Origin: an uncultured Ruminococcus sp.
GTDB lineage: Bacteria; Bacillota; Clostridia; Oscillospirales; Acutalibacteraceae
Direction: 5' to 3'
NCBI GenBank assembly: GCA_945632055.1
Contig: CALZCU010000026.1
Location: forward strand, 1 to 8,599
DNA: 8,599 bases
In this document: in pieces, positions 1 to 6,651 of the stretch
How positions within the stretch are numbered: position 1 is the first letter of the stretch
Layout of the letters: every line of letters starts with the position of its first letter
Notes under the pieces: generated by a model
The model's database searches: none
Told to the model about the DNA's origin: nothing
The model's input: only the letters and a program-made list of their open reading frames with translations
Program-made: the position numbers and the translations under genes

Positions 1-14
1 TTTCAAAACATACA

Positions 15-158
15 TCACGAAATCAAAAACAAGAGAAAAATGTAGTTAAATTTTTTCTTTTTAAATCTAATAATTCTTTTTATTTCATGTATAAAGAAGA
101 TTAAGAATAAGAAAAAGGTAATTGTTACTCTTAATACACTATAAATTATCGGCCACAT
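15..158 (-). CDS. Candidate small hydrophobic membrane protein (47 aa)
   Basis: Short open frame beginning ATG-TGG-CCG and ending TGA, not recognised as any family. An AAAGGAG ribosome binding site (167-173) lies 8 nt before the ATG, which is the main reason to take it seriously. The predicted product starts MWPIIYS. It has a hydrophobic stretch at about residues 11-23 (rich in F, L and I), a strongly basic middle at 27-36 (KR..R.KKKK), and a second hydrophobic stretch at 39-46. This would suit a two-span hairpin or a single span with a membrane-associated tail. A TATATT -10-like element lies upstream near 196-201, but no good -35 is seen. The sequence is so AT-rich that F/I/K/L codons are expected by chance, so hydrophobicity alone is weak evidence. 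It could equally be a spurious frame or the remnant of a longer gene. Confidence 0.35.
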   Translation of the reverse strand: MWPIIYSVLRVTITFFLFLIFFIHEIKRIIRFKKKKFNYIFLLFLIS

Positions 159-534
159 ATATTGTTCTCCTTTTCAATAAAGTATGTTTTTATCCATAAT
201 ATACCTTTCTGATAACCTGATTTATTAATTTCTCCGGTAGAGGAATGTCTACCTCAAGGAAAATAATTCATAATGAACTCCATAATAATCAGCCTGCTTA
301 TTGTATTTACAATCACAAACACACAGGCAATTATGTTTTGACACTGATTGTATTTTAAATGTCATATATAAAAATATAGCATATATTGCGAAACCATATC
401 AAGTGTTATGATGAACAAATTATCATAAGCGTTTTTGTGAATTATTTTTACACTAAAAATTAAAAATCAGCAATATACTTTATACTTAAATCTCTTAATT
501 CTTCAAACCAATGCCGAATGAAGCGTGAATAATT
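159..534. other. AT-rich intergenic stretch, no firm gene
   Basis: Very AT-rich DNA between the candidate mini-protein and the maf promoter. What can be seen is weak. A GGTAGA/TCTACC inverted repeat with a 6-nt spacer lies at 236-253. A small ATTGT/ACAAT hairpin at 300-313 sits inside more distant complementary pairs (287-296 with 324-327 and 344-349). A TTATGAT/ATCATAA inverted repeat at 406-428 is followed by GCGTTTTT and looks like a weak plus-strand terminator. A TGTTATGAT extended -10-like sequence (404-412) overlaps that repeat. A 37-codon plus-strand frame (245-358) has no properly spaced ribosome binding site. No tRNA, riboswitch core or mobile-element end is recognised. Confidence 0.6.
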
Positions 535-562
535 TTGCATAATCAAAAAAATGTGTTATAAT
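535..562 (+). promoter_or_regulatory. Predicted sigma-A-type promoter for maf
   Basis: TTGCAT (535-540), a 16-bp spacer, then a perfect TATAAT (557-562) preceded by TG at 554-555, giving an extended -10. The predicted start is near 569, leaving a leader of about 65 nt before maf. A second TATAAT at 593-598 lies closer to the gene but has no acceptable -35. The maf ribosome binding site AAGAGG (622-627) is 7 nt before the ATG. Confidence 0.6.
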
Positions 563-634
563 AATTCAGTGGGTATCAATATACGCAATTAGTATAATTC
601 ACTGCAAAAAAATTTAAAATTAAGAGGTTTAACT

Positions 635-1195
635 ATGATTATTCTTGCTTCGGCTTCGCCACGCAGGCAACAGCTTTTATCGCTGATTTGCGACAGCTTT
701 TCTGTTCAGCCGTCAGACATTGACGAAACGATTGAAAATGAAATTGAGCTTGAAAAAACTCCCGAATATCTTGCTCTGAAAAAGGCAAGGCATATTCACG
801 AGAAGGGGCATTTTGACGATATTGTAATCGGCTGTGACACAGGAGTATTCCTTGACGGCTGTATGCTCGGAAAGCCGAAGTCGGAGGAGCAGGCGGCAGA
901 AATGCTTTGCAGGCTATCGGGCAGAAAGCACAAGGTCATTACAGGCTGTGCATTGATTTACAGGGATAACTGCGTTTCCTTTTCACAGACAACCGAGGTG
1001 GAATTTTACGAGCTTTCCGACAAGGAAATTCACGAATATATTTCAACAGGCGAACCGATGGACAAGGCAGGTGCTTATGGTATTCAGGGCAAGGGAGCTG
1101 TGCTTGTAAGAAAAATTGACGGTGATTTTTTCAATGTAGTCGGCTTGCCCGTTGCACGACTTAAAAGAGAGCTTGATAAAATAACTGAGGTTTAG
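635..1195 (+). CDS. maf: Maf-family nucleoside triphosphate pyrophosphatase
   Basis: Maf/YhdE-type house-cleaning enzyme. The family hydrolyses non-canonical or pyrimidine nucleoside triphosphates to the monophosphate plus pyrophosphate in the cytoplasm and is linked historically to septum formation. The 186-aa product has the usual length and motifs in order: N-terminal LASASPRRQ (residues 4-12), IGCDTGVFLDG (65-75, catalytic Asp68), LGKP (78-81), the LSGRKHKVITG block (94-104), and MDKAGAYGIQGKG (142-154). The PRR start, GKP lysine and GIQG glutamine fit the dTTP/UTP-cleaving YhdE group better than the YceF group, which carries a Trp in the first motif; this is inference. The usual ADTVV core reads CDTGV here. 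The start is set by AAGAGG 7 nt upstream. It has its own promoter and terminator, so it is probably monocistronic, convergent with the purine permease gene. Confidence 0.94.
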   Translation: MIILASASPRRQQLLSLICDSFSVQPSDIDETIENEIELEKTPEYLALKKARHIHEKGHFDDIVIGCDTGVFLDGCMLGKPKSEEQAAEMLCRLSGRKHKVITGCALIYRDNCVSFSQTTEVEFYELSDKEIHEYISTGEPMDKAGAYGIQGKGAVLVRKIDGDFFNVVGLPVARLKRELDKITEV

Positions 1196-1219
1196 TACAG
1201 TTTCACATAATGCAATAAG

Positions 1220-1268
1220 CAGTCCTGTGTATTAAGTAGTTTGCCTAATACACAGGACTGATTTTATT
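1220..1268. terminator. Shared terminator between convergent maf and permease genes
   Basis: A perfect 15-bp inverted repeat, left arm 1220-1234 (CAGTCCTGTGTATTA) and right arm 1246-1260, with an 11-nt loop. ATTTTATT follows on the plus strand. The flanks AATAA (1214-1218) and TTATT could extend pairing a little. On the minus strand the stem is followed by CTTATT, a weaker U tract, so it should end maf efficiently and may also stop the opposing permease transcript, whose stop codon lies about 27 nt away. Confidence 0.85.
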
Positions 1269-1287
1269 GATTATTAAATTATAGAAA

Positions 1288-2652
1288 TTATAAGAAAATA
1301 TACTTTAGTATAAACAAAACTGCAAGCACATACATTACCGGGCTTACCTTCTTGCCTTTATTGCAGATAAGATTGATGATTACATAGGAAATAACGCCGA
1401 TTGAAATACCCTCTGAAATTGAGTAGAACAAGGGCATTGCAAGAACACAGAGATAAGCAGGAATTGCCGAAACAAAGTTCTTTTCGTCAAATTTAATCTT
1501 TGTGATGTTGCTGAACATAAGGAATCCTACGATAATGAGTGCAGGAGCAGTTGCAAATTTCGGAACTGCTGTGAAGATAGGTGCAAAGAACATTGAGATG
1601 AGGAACAGAAACGCTGTTGTCATTGCAGTAAGACCTGTTCTGCCGCCTTCTGCAACACCTGCCGAGGATTCTACATAGGTTGTGGTTGTTGATGTACCGA
1701 GTACTGCGCCTGCCGTTGTTGCAACAGCGTCAGCGAGAAGTGCGGGCTTGATTTTGGGAAGTCTGCCGTTTTTATCGAGCATACCTGCCTTTGAGCTTAC
1801 ACCTATGAGTGTTCCGAGTGTATCGAACATATCAACAAACAGGAATGAGAATACTACAATGATGAAGTTTACAATTCCCACACTGCCTAAATCAACATTG
1901 AAGCACTGACCGAAGGTTTCACCGAGCTTTGAAAAGTCAGTCATTGCAAATGTCGGAATCAGCGAAAAATATTTTGCATCGGGATTCGGAACATAAATGC
2001 CCGTAAGCTGGCATAAAATACCGAGAATCCAGGTTGCAAGTATTCCTATAAGGATTGCGCCCTTAACCTTCTTGATATAAAGAATTGCAATGAGGAATGT
2101 TCCGATTATTGCGAGCAATGCAGAAATACCGGAGGTTGAAAAATTATCTGTAAAGCTTACAATTGAAACAAGAGTTGAATCGTTGTTTACCGTAATACCT
2201 GCATTCTGAAGTCCGATAAATGCAATAAACAAGCCGATACCAACTGAAACTGCGTGCTTGAGCGACAGCGGAATAGAGTTGAAAATTGCTTCTCTGACTT
2301 TGGTAAGCGACAGCAGGATAAAGATAATACCCTCAATAAATACCGCAAGCAATGCTACCTGCCAGCTGTAACCGAAGCCCAGAACAACGGTGTATGTAAA
2401 ATACGCATTAAGTCCCATACCTGCCGAAAGTGCAAACGGCATATTTGCCATAAGCGCCATACACGCAGTACCGATAAACGACGCAATACAGGTTGCAAGC
2501 AGAACAGCTGTTTGATCCATACCTGACGCACCAAGAATATTCGGGTTAACTGCAAGAATATACGCCATTGTCATAAATGTGGTGATACCTGCGGTTATTT
2601 CAGTTCTTATGTTTGTGTTGTTTTCCTTTAATTTAAATACTTTTTCAAGCAT
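1288..2652 (-). CDS. Guanine/hypoxanthine permease (NCS2 family, AzgA/PbuG-like)
   Basis: Integral membrane purine-base transporter of the AzgA-like branch of the nucleobase-cation symporter-2 family, expected to import hypoxanthine, guanine or adenine by cation symport. The 454-aa length is typical. Hallmarks are the N-terminal EITAGITTFMTMAYI (residues 18-32), NMPFALSAGMGLNAYF (70-85), FVDMFDTLGTLIGV (272-285) and GTSTTTTYVESSAGVAEGGRTG (319-340), the last two forming the substrate-site region in this family. Many hydrophobic segments cover the whole length. The start is supported by AGGGGAG (2660-2666) 7 nt upstream; that site lies inside the last codons of hpt, and the two genes are 2 nt apart, suggesting translational coupling. 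Pairing with hpt supports a guanine/hypoxanthine substrate over xanthine or uracil, though the exact base cannot be read from sequence. PbuG and PbuO are both possible names, so no symbol is given. Confidence 0.9.
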   Translation of the reverse strand: MLEKVFKLKENNTNIRTEITAGITTFMTMAYILAVNPNILGASGMDQTAVLLATCIASFIGTACMALMANMPFALSAGMGLNAYFTYTVVLGFGYSWQVALLAVFIEGIIFILLSLTKVREAIFNSIPLSLKHAVSVGIGLFIAFIGLQNAGITVNNDSTLVSIVSFTDNFSTSGISALLAIIGTFLIAILYIKKVKGAILIGILATWILGILCQLTGIYVPNPDAKYFSLIPTFAMTDFSKLGETFGQCFNVDLGSVGIVNFIIVVFSFLFVDMFDTLGTLIGVSSKAGMLDKNGRLPKIKPALLADAVATTAGAVLGTSTTTTYVESSAGVAEGGRTGLTAMTTAFLFLISMFFAPIFTAVPKFATAPALIIVGFLMFSNITKIKFDEKNFVSAIPAYLCVLAMPLFYSISEGISIGVISYVIINLICNKGKKVSPVMYVLAVLFILKYIFL

Positions 2653-2654
2653 TT

Positions 2655-3212
2655 TTATTCTCCCCTCTCATTATATTCGGCTATGTATGGCAGATTTCGG
2701 TAATATTCAGCGCAATCCAGACCATAGCCTATTACAAAATAATCCGGTATTGTAAACAAAGAAATATCTGCTTTCAAATCAATTGTTCGTCTTGACGGCT
2801 TGTCAAGCAAGGTTATAATCTTAAATGACAGCGGATTTCTCGATTTAAGAAGCTCTGCAACATATTTAAGCGTTCTTCCCGTATCGATGATGTCCTCAAC
2901 GATTATAACATGATATTTGCTGATATCCCGGTCAAGATCCATTGTGATTTCCACATTGCCGGAAGAAACCGTACCTGAAAAATAGCTTTTTGCACGCATA
3001 AAGCCGATTTCACAAGGAACGGTTATTGCACGGCACAAATCGGCAAGAAAGACAAAAGAGCCCTTTAAAATGCTGACAAGCAGAAAAGGCCGTCCGTCAT
3101 ACGAATCACTGATTTGTTTACCGACCTTTTCAATTGCTTCTTTAATTTGTTGCTCGGTAATAATAACTCTCTTGATCTTGCTTTGAAAATCTTCAGCACT
3201 ATTAACCCCCAT
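2655..3212 (-). CDS. hpt: Hypoxanthine(-guanine) phosphoribosyltransferase
   Basis: Cytoplasmic purine salvage enzyme that joins hypoxanthine or guanine to PRPP, giving IMP or GMP plus pyrophosphate. The 185-aa product is family length. It shows the SILKGSF loop (residues 47-53, binds pyrophosphate), the flexible RAKSYFSGT loop (73-81), the PRPP signature VIIVEDIIDTGRTL (102-115) with the acidic ED pair and catalytic Asp110, LLDKPSRR (135-142, Lys contacting the purine O6), and DYFVIGYGLDCAEYYRNLPYI (157-177) near the C-terminus. The start is set by AAGGGGG (3220-3226) 7 nt upstream. It is the first gene of a two-gene unit with the purine permease, so uptake and phosphoribosylation of the base are co-expressed. 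The predicted leader is only about 27 nt, leaving no room for a purine riboswitch. Confidence 0.95.
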   Translation of the reverse strand: MGVNSAEDFQSKIKRVIITEQQIKEAIEKVGKQISDSYDGRPFLLVSILKGSFVFLADLCRAITVPCEIGFMRAKSYFSGTVSSGNVEITMDLDRDISKYHVIIVEDIIDTGRTLKYVAELLKSRNPLSFKIITLLDKPSRRTIDLKADISLFTIPDYFVIGYGLDCAEYYRNLPYIAEYNERGE

Positions 3213-3231
3213 AATTGTACCCCCTTTTTAA

Positions 3232-3245
3232 AAATTATATAATTT
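3232..3245. promoter_or_regulatory. 14-bp perfect palindrome over hpt start site
   Basis: AAATTATATAATTT reads the same on both strands. It abuts the -10 and covers the predicted transcription start, where a repressor dimer could bind. It is entirely A/T in AT-rich DNA, so it may be chance; no regulator is assigned. Confidence 0.25.
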
Positions 3246-3273
3246 ATTATACCATATTTCTCGTTACTTTCAA
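3246..3273 (-). promoter_or_regulatory. Predicted strong promoter for hpt-permease operon
   Basis: Read on the minus strand: TTGAAA (3268-3273), a 16-bp spacer, then TATAAT (3246-3251) with TG two bases upstream, making an extended -10. Transcription is expected near 3239. This is among the best consensus matches in the window. Confidence 0.75.
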
Positions 3274-3349
3274 CTATTCTTACGAATTTTTATAAATTTG
3301 TTTATTGTAATTTCCAATTATTAGGTATAAAAATCGAAACAATCCCGAT

Positions 3350-3407
3350 AAAACAAAAAGAGCTGTAAGCGGAATTGATTGCAAAAGCAATCTCATCTGC
3401 TTACAGC
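3350..3407 (-). terminator. Two-tier terminator of pgi/P-loop operon
   Basis: Nested inverted repeats lie just past the P-loop gene stop. The outer arms are GCTGTAAGC (3362-3370) and GCTTACAGC (3399-3407), 9 bp perfect. The inner arms are GATTGC (3377-3382) and GCAATC (3387-3392) with a 4-nt loop, separated from the outer stem by an internal loop. On the minus strand the stem is followed by TCTTTTTGTTTT, a good U tract. It isolates this unit from the hpt promoter downstream. Confidence 0.85.
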
Positions 3408-3430
3408 CTGTTAATTTTTGGAATTGTCAA

Positions 3431-3847
3431 TTATACCTTCTGGCAAACGGCATTGATTGATTCGGGAATATCCTCTTCTGACGCAGAAATAAGAAGAACG
3501 ATATTTGTTGAAGAAGTTTCGGAAAGCTCCTGAAGCTTCTTTGTGAATGCCTCAAGACCGTCGATTGCATCGGGGCAAATCTTGAATGTAGAGTCAACGA
3601 GAATGTCGGTAACATCATAGTTGCCTGCGCAGATGCCGCTGATAAAGCCGTAGAGCATATCGTAGCCCTCAACGAGGTACTGCTCTGTGTCAATCAATCT
3701 TGCCTTGTGTGTTACATCATAGGTGAGCTTTGAGCCCTTTTCAATTACAACTACATTGCCCGAAGAAGCGGCAACAGCCTCATTTGCAAGAGCAATAAGC
3801 TTTTTTGTTTTTCCTGTTCCTTTTTTACCGATAAGTAAAGTAACCAT
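3431..3847 (-). CDS. Small orphan P-loop NTP-binding protein (138 aa), function unknown
   Basis: Not assigned to a characterised function. The protein begins directly with a Walker A loop: MVTLLIGKKGTGKTKKL, with GKKGTGKT at residues 7-14. A Walker B-like strand DILVDS (81-86) and a later strand NIVLLISAS (115-123) resemble the core of a RecA/thymidine-kinase-like P-loop fold. There is no signal peptide, membrane span, zinc site or recognisable effector domain, so it is close to a bare nucleotide-binding core. The start is firm: GGAGGA lies 7 nt upstream. It sits 27 nt downstream of pgi on the same strand and shares pgi's promoter and the terminator behind it, so it should be co-expressed with a glycolytic enzyme. 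Small proteins of this kind may be annotated as ATP-binding or PilT-like by the Walker motif alone, which is not evidence of pilus function. ATP binding is likely; hydrolysis is uncertain. Confidence 0.8.
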   Translation of the reverse strand: MVTLLIGKKGTGKTKKLIALANEAVAASSGNVVVIEKGSKLTYDVTHKARLIDTEQYLVEGYDMLYGFISGICAGNYDVTDILVDSTFKICPDAIDGLEAFTKKLQELSETSSTNIVLLISASEEDIPESINAVCQKV

Positions 3848-3874
3848 AATCAGTTCCTCCAGAATATTTATTAT

Positions 3875-5212
3875 TTACTTTAATCTTGCTTCAAGAGCGG
3901 CTTTCTGATCCTCATATCCGGGCTTGCCGAGCAGAGCGAACATATTCTTCTTGTAGCTCTCAACTCCGGGCTGATTGAACGGATTTACTCCGAGCATATA
4001 GCCTGAAATAGCGCAAGCCTTTTCAAAGAAGTAGATGAGATAGCCAAGCTCAGTTTCGTTCATCTCGGGAACATTGATAACAATGTTGGGAACGCCGCCG
4101 TCATTGTGCGCAAGAACAGTTCCTTCAAATGCTTTCTGATTTACAAAGCCCATTGTCTTGCCCGAGAGGAAGTTAAGACCGTCAACATTTGTCGGATCTG
4201 TGCCGAGAGTAACTTCCTTTTTGCATTTATCAAAGAGGACAACAGTTTCAAACATTGTGCGTCTGCCGTCCTGAATGTACTGACCGAGTGAGTGAAGGTC
4301 GGTTGAGAAGATAACGCTTGCAGGGAAAATACCCTTGTTATCCTTGCCCTCGCTCTCAGCATAAAGCTGCTTGAACCACTCGGACATCATTGTGTAGGCA
4401 GGCTCGTAGGAAACCATAACCTCCATTGTCTTGCCCTTGCGGTAGAGTATGTTGCGGATTGCGGCATATTTGTAGCAATCGTTTGTCATTAAATCATCAT
4501 TGTCAAAGTCCTTCTGCGCAGCAGCGGCACCCTGCATAAGAGCGTCAATATCAGCTCCCGATACTGCAATGGGAAGCAGACCAACGGCTGTAAGCACAGA
4601 GAATCTGCCGCCTACATCATCGGGTACTACAAAGGTTTCGTAGCCCTCCTCGTCGGCAAGAGCCTTGAGTGTGCCCTTTGCCTTGTCGGTGGTGCAATAG
4701 ATACGCTCTCTTGCGCCGTCCTTGCCGTATTTCTTCTCGAGCATTTCACGGAACACACGGAAAGCGATTGCAGGCTCGGTTGTTGTGCCTGACTTTGAAA
4801 TCATATTAACGGACACATCCTTGCCCTCGCAAAGCTCCATAATCTCAGCAAGAGCCGAGGAGCTGATTGAGTTGCCTGTGAAGAAAATCTGCGGAGTGTC
4901 CTTGCAGGTGAGATTATAATTCTGAGAGGTCAGAAACTCAATTGCCGCACGAGCGCCGAGGTAGGAACCGCCGATACCGATTACAATGAAAACATCGGTG
5001 TCTTTTTTGATTTTCTCGGCAGCAGCCTTAATTCTTGCGAACTCTTCCTTGTCATAATCGGTGGGAAGATTGAGCCAGCCGAGGAAATCGTTGCCGAGTC
5101 CCGAGCCGTCGTGGAGCATTTTGTGAGCCGCCTTGACCTCGGCTGCAACGCCCTCATACTCGTGCTCATTGATAAAGCCTCTTAAATACTTGTCTGTTAA
5201 TTTAGTCGCCAT
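3875..5212 (-). CDS. pgi: Glucose-6-phosphate isomerase
   Basis: Interconverts glucose 6-phosphate and fructose 6-phosphate in the cytoplasm at the head of glycolysis and in gluconeogenesis. The 445-aa length matches the short form seen in Bacillus and clostridia rather than the roughly 550-aa proteobacterial form. SIS-fold motifs appear in order: [16 protein letters not shown] (residues 75-90), the phosphate-binding [12 protein letters not shown] (138-149), [15 protein letters not shown] (200-214), [16 protein letters not shown] (284-299, with the catalytic glutamate in ESEGK), [12 protein letters not shown] (305-316), and [16 protein letters not shown] (410-425, with the active-site lysine). 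All expected blocks are intact. The start is fixed by GGAGGA (5220-5225) 7 nt upstream. It has its own promoter and is followed by the orphan P-loop gene. No terminator is seen between dacF and this gene, so some read-through from dacF is possible. Confidence 0.97.
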   Translation of the reverse strand: MATKLTDKYLRGFINEHEYEGVAAEVKAAHKMLHDGSGLGNDFLGWLNLPTDYDKEEFARIKAAAEKIKKDTDVFIVIGIGGSYLGARAAIEFLTSQNYNLTCKDTPQIFFTGNSISSSALAEIMELCEGKDVSVNMISKSGTTTEPAIAFRVFREMLEKKYGKDGARERIYCTTDKAKGTLKALADEEGYETFVVPDDVGGRFSVLTAVGLLPIAVSGADIDALMQGAAAAQKDFDNDDLMTNDCYKYAAIRNILYRKGKTMEVMVSYEPAYTMMSEWFKQLYAESEGKDNKGIFPASVIFSTDLHSLGQYIQDGRRTMFETVVLFDKCKKEVTLGTDPTNVDGLNFLSGKTMGFVNQKAFEGTVLAHNDGGVPNIVINVPEMNETELGYLIYFFEKACAISGYMLGVNPFNQPGVESYKKNMFALLGKPGYEDQKAALEARLK

Positions 5213-5284
5213 TTAAAATTCCTCCAAAATTCTTATTCGGAATAATTATGATATGTATTCCAGCATAAGTATCTTTGTTGTTTT

Positions 5285-5313
5285 ATTATACTATAATACG
5301 AGTATTTTTGCAA
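5285..5313 (-). promoter_or_regulatory. Predicted promoter for pgi operon
   Basis: On the minus strand: TTGCAA (5308-5313), an ideal 17-bp spacer, then a perfect TATAAT (5285-5290). The expected start is near 5278, giving a leader of about 65 nt. The -10 sits in a 15-nt interrupted palindrome (5284-5298), so TATAAT also occurs on the plus strand, but no -35 is placed for that direction. Confidence 0.75.
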
Positions 5314-5330
5314 GGTTAATTTGTGAATTT

Positions 5331-6575
5331 TTATAATGCGATTAGAGAATTAAAAAACACCTTGAACACTGAGCCGAATGAAACAGCCTCTACGGAATCA
5401 GCCGCTGTTATGTCGCAGACCTTAACAGGCTTTCCGTCAAGCGAGAATGTCAATGTGCCGAGCTTCTGATTTTTCTCAATCGGCGCTTCAATGCTTTCGG
5501 GAAGGTCGATTGTCGTCTTAATTTCAGGCGATTTGCTCTTATCAATAACTATGTTTGAATCCGCATCACAGCATAGTCCAACTGAGCCTTCCATTCCCTT
5601 GTCGACCTTAAGCGTGACAGGCATATCGTCGGGGAGTTTTAATTCTTTTACAGAAATATTTGCAAAGCCGTAATCAAGCAGAGCGGCGGCATCGGCAAAT
5701 CTCTCCTTGCCTGTTTTACAGCCCAGCACCACCGAAATCAGCGACACTCCCCCACGCTGAGCCGTTGCCGACATACAACAGCCTGCGTCATTTGTAGTTC
5801 CTGTTTTAAGCCCCGTTATTCCGTTGTAGGTTTTGAGGAGCTTATTGGTATTTACAATCTGCGTTTTTCCGTTTCTGAGATTGTCAAGCCAGATTGATGT
5901 GTAATCAAAAATCTTCTTGTGCTTGGTAAGCTCCCTCGACATAACGGCTACATCGTATGCAGAAGTAAGATGTCCTTCCTCGTCAAGGCCGTTGCAGTTT
6001 TTGAAAACGGTATCGTTCATTCCAAGCTCCTTGGCTCTTGCGTTCATTTTTTCAATAAAAGCGTCCTCGCTTCCGCAGATATGCTCGGCAAGCGCAACTG
6101 CGGCGTCATTTGCAGAGGCTACAACAGTAGCCTTAATCATATCATCGGCGCTCATAGTTTCGCCCGGCTCAAGCCAGATGTCGCTTCCGCCCATTGAAGC
6201 GGCGTGTTCAGAGGTTGTAATCGTATCATCATAGGAGAGCTTCCCGTCATCGATTGCCTCAAACACAAGTAGAAGCGTCATTACCTTTGTAACAGATGCG
6301 CAAGGGCGCTGTTCGTGCGAGTTTTTTTCATAAATAATCTTGCCTGTTGTCGCTTCCATAAGTACTGCCGACGGTGCGGTTATGCTGTCGTCTGTCACTG
6401 CATTAACCTGCATCGGAAATATTGATGCAAACACAAAAGCAGTGCAAAGCAAAGCTGAAATAATTGCCTTTTTTGCACTATAGGAGATTGCTCTAAAACA
6501 GTCGGGCAAAGAAGATTTGACAATACCAATCTGTCTGCTCGAACTGCGTGTCGAGACACTCGACTTTTTTATCAT
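5331..6575 (-). CDS. dacF: D-alanyl-D-alanine carboxypeptidase (DacF-like penicillin-binding protein)
   Basis: Secreted, membrane-tethered low-molecular-weight PBP of the S11 peptidase family that removes the terminal D-Ala from peptidoglycan stem peptides and so limits cross-linking. From this start the protein is 414 aa. The signal peptide has an unusually long Ser/Arg-rich n-region (about 33 residues), a hydrophobic core (37-53) and probable cleavage after VNA (57-59). The catalytic triad motifs are complete: SVTK (94-97, nucleophile Ser94), SAN (154-156) and KTGT (257-260). A C-terminal PBP5-like beta domain follows, ending in a hydrophobic tail (VFKVFFNSLIAL) likely to anchor to the membrane. 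Start choice: ATG at 6573-6575 has GAGGTG six nt upstream. ATGs at 6593 and 6605 have no ribosome binding site and lie inside a hairpin. The symbol is by similarity; dacA or dacB paralogues cannot be excluded. Confidence 0.9.
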   Translation of the reverse strand: MIKKSSVSTRSSSRQIGIVKSSLPDCFRAISYSAKKAIISALLCTAFVFASIFPMQVNAVTDDSITAPSAVLMEATTGKIIYEKNSHEQRPCASVTKVMTLLLVFEAIDDGKLSYDDTITTSEHAASMGGSDIWLEPGETMSADDMIKATVVASANDAAVALAEHICGSEDAFIEKMNARAKELGMNDTVFKNCNGLDEEGHLTSAYDVAVMSRELTKHKKIFDYTSIWLDNLRNGKTQIVNTNKLLKTYNGITGLKTGTTNDAGCCMSATAQRGGVSLISVVLGCKTGKERFADAAALLDYGFANISVKELKLPDDMPVTLKVDKGMEGSVGLCCDADSNIVIDKSKSPEIKTTIDLPESIEAPIEKNQKLGTLTFSLDGKPVKVCDITAADSVEAVSFGSVFKVFFNSLIAL

Positions 6576-6576
6576 A

Positions 6577-6614
6577 AAAAACACCTCGTTCATTAATATG
6601 AACAAGGTGTTTTT
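6577..6614 (-). terminator. Hairpin after ispF that overlaps the dacF ribosome binding site
   Basis: Arms 6577-6593 and 6598-6614 form a 17-bp stem with a 4-nt loop. The one mismatch on the plus strand (6587 C opposite 6604 A) becomes a G-U wobble in minus-strand RNA, so the stem is complete only in that direction. It is followed there by a run of U's ending at the dacF ATG, as in an intrinsic terminator for the metY-ispD-ispF transcript. The dacF ribosome binding site GAGGTG (6582-6587) lies wholly in the 3' arm, so any RNA containing the hairpin would have it masked. Confidence 0.7.
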
Positions 6615-6623
6615 CGTATGCTG

Positions 6624-6651
6624 AGTATACTGCTTTTAAAGGCTGAAAATA
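6624..6651 (-). promoter_or_regulatory. Possible dacF promoter in the ispF-dacF gap
   Basis: TATACT on the minus strand (6624-6629) matches the -10 consensus at 5 of 6 positions. The -35 side is poor (TATTTT at 16 bp). If used, transcription would begin near 6615-6617, at the very first base of the hairpin, placing a stem-loop at the 5' end of dacF mRNA. Confidence 0.25.

Noticed and set aside
287..349. Nested complementary segments (AATCAG/CTGATT, CCTG/CAGG, ATTGT/ACAAT) suggesting a structured RNA
   Set aside because: Stems are short, asymmetric and AT-rich, with no match to a known riboswitch core and no clear transcript.
245..358. 37-codon plus-strand frame starting MSTSRKI
   Set aside because: The only purine-rich stretch upstream (GAGGA) abuts the ATG with essentially no spacing, and the product is unrecognisable; likely chance.
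404..440. TTATGAT/ATCATAA inverted repeat followed by GCGTTTTT, terminator-like, overlapping an extended -10-like TGTTATGAT
   Set aside because: The stem is only 7 bp and nearly all A/T, and no gene upstream needs a terminator there; the spacing to a -35 (15 bp) is poor.
2254..2526. Plus-strand 90-codon frame opposite the permease
   Set aside because: Antisense shadow of a well-supported transporter gene; no ribosome binding site or family resemblance.
3213..3245. Purine riboswitch upstream of hpt
   Set aside because: The predicted leader is about 27 nt, far too short for the three-way junction aptamer, and no conserved aptamer loops are visible.
5917..6234. Plus-strand frames of about 100 codons opposite dacF
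   Set aside because: Antisense shadows of the carboxypeptidase; composition follows the reverse of its codons and no start signal is seen.
6573..6605. Longer dacF start at 6605 or 6593
   Set aside because: Neither ATG has a ribosome binding site; both lie inside the hairpin, whereas the ATG at 6575 has GAGGTG at ideal spacing and a normal signal peptide follows.
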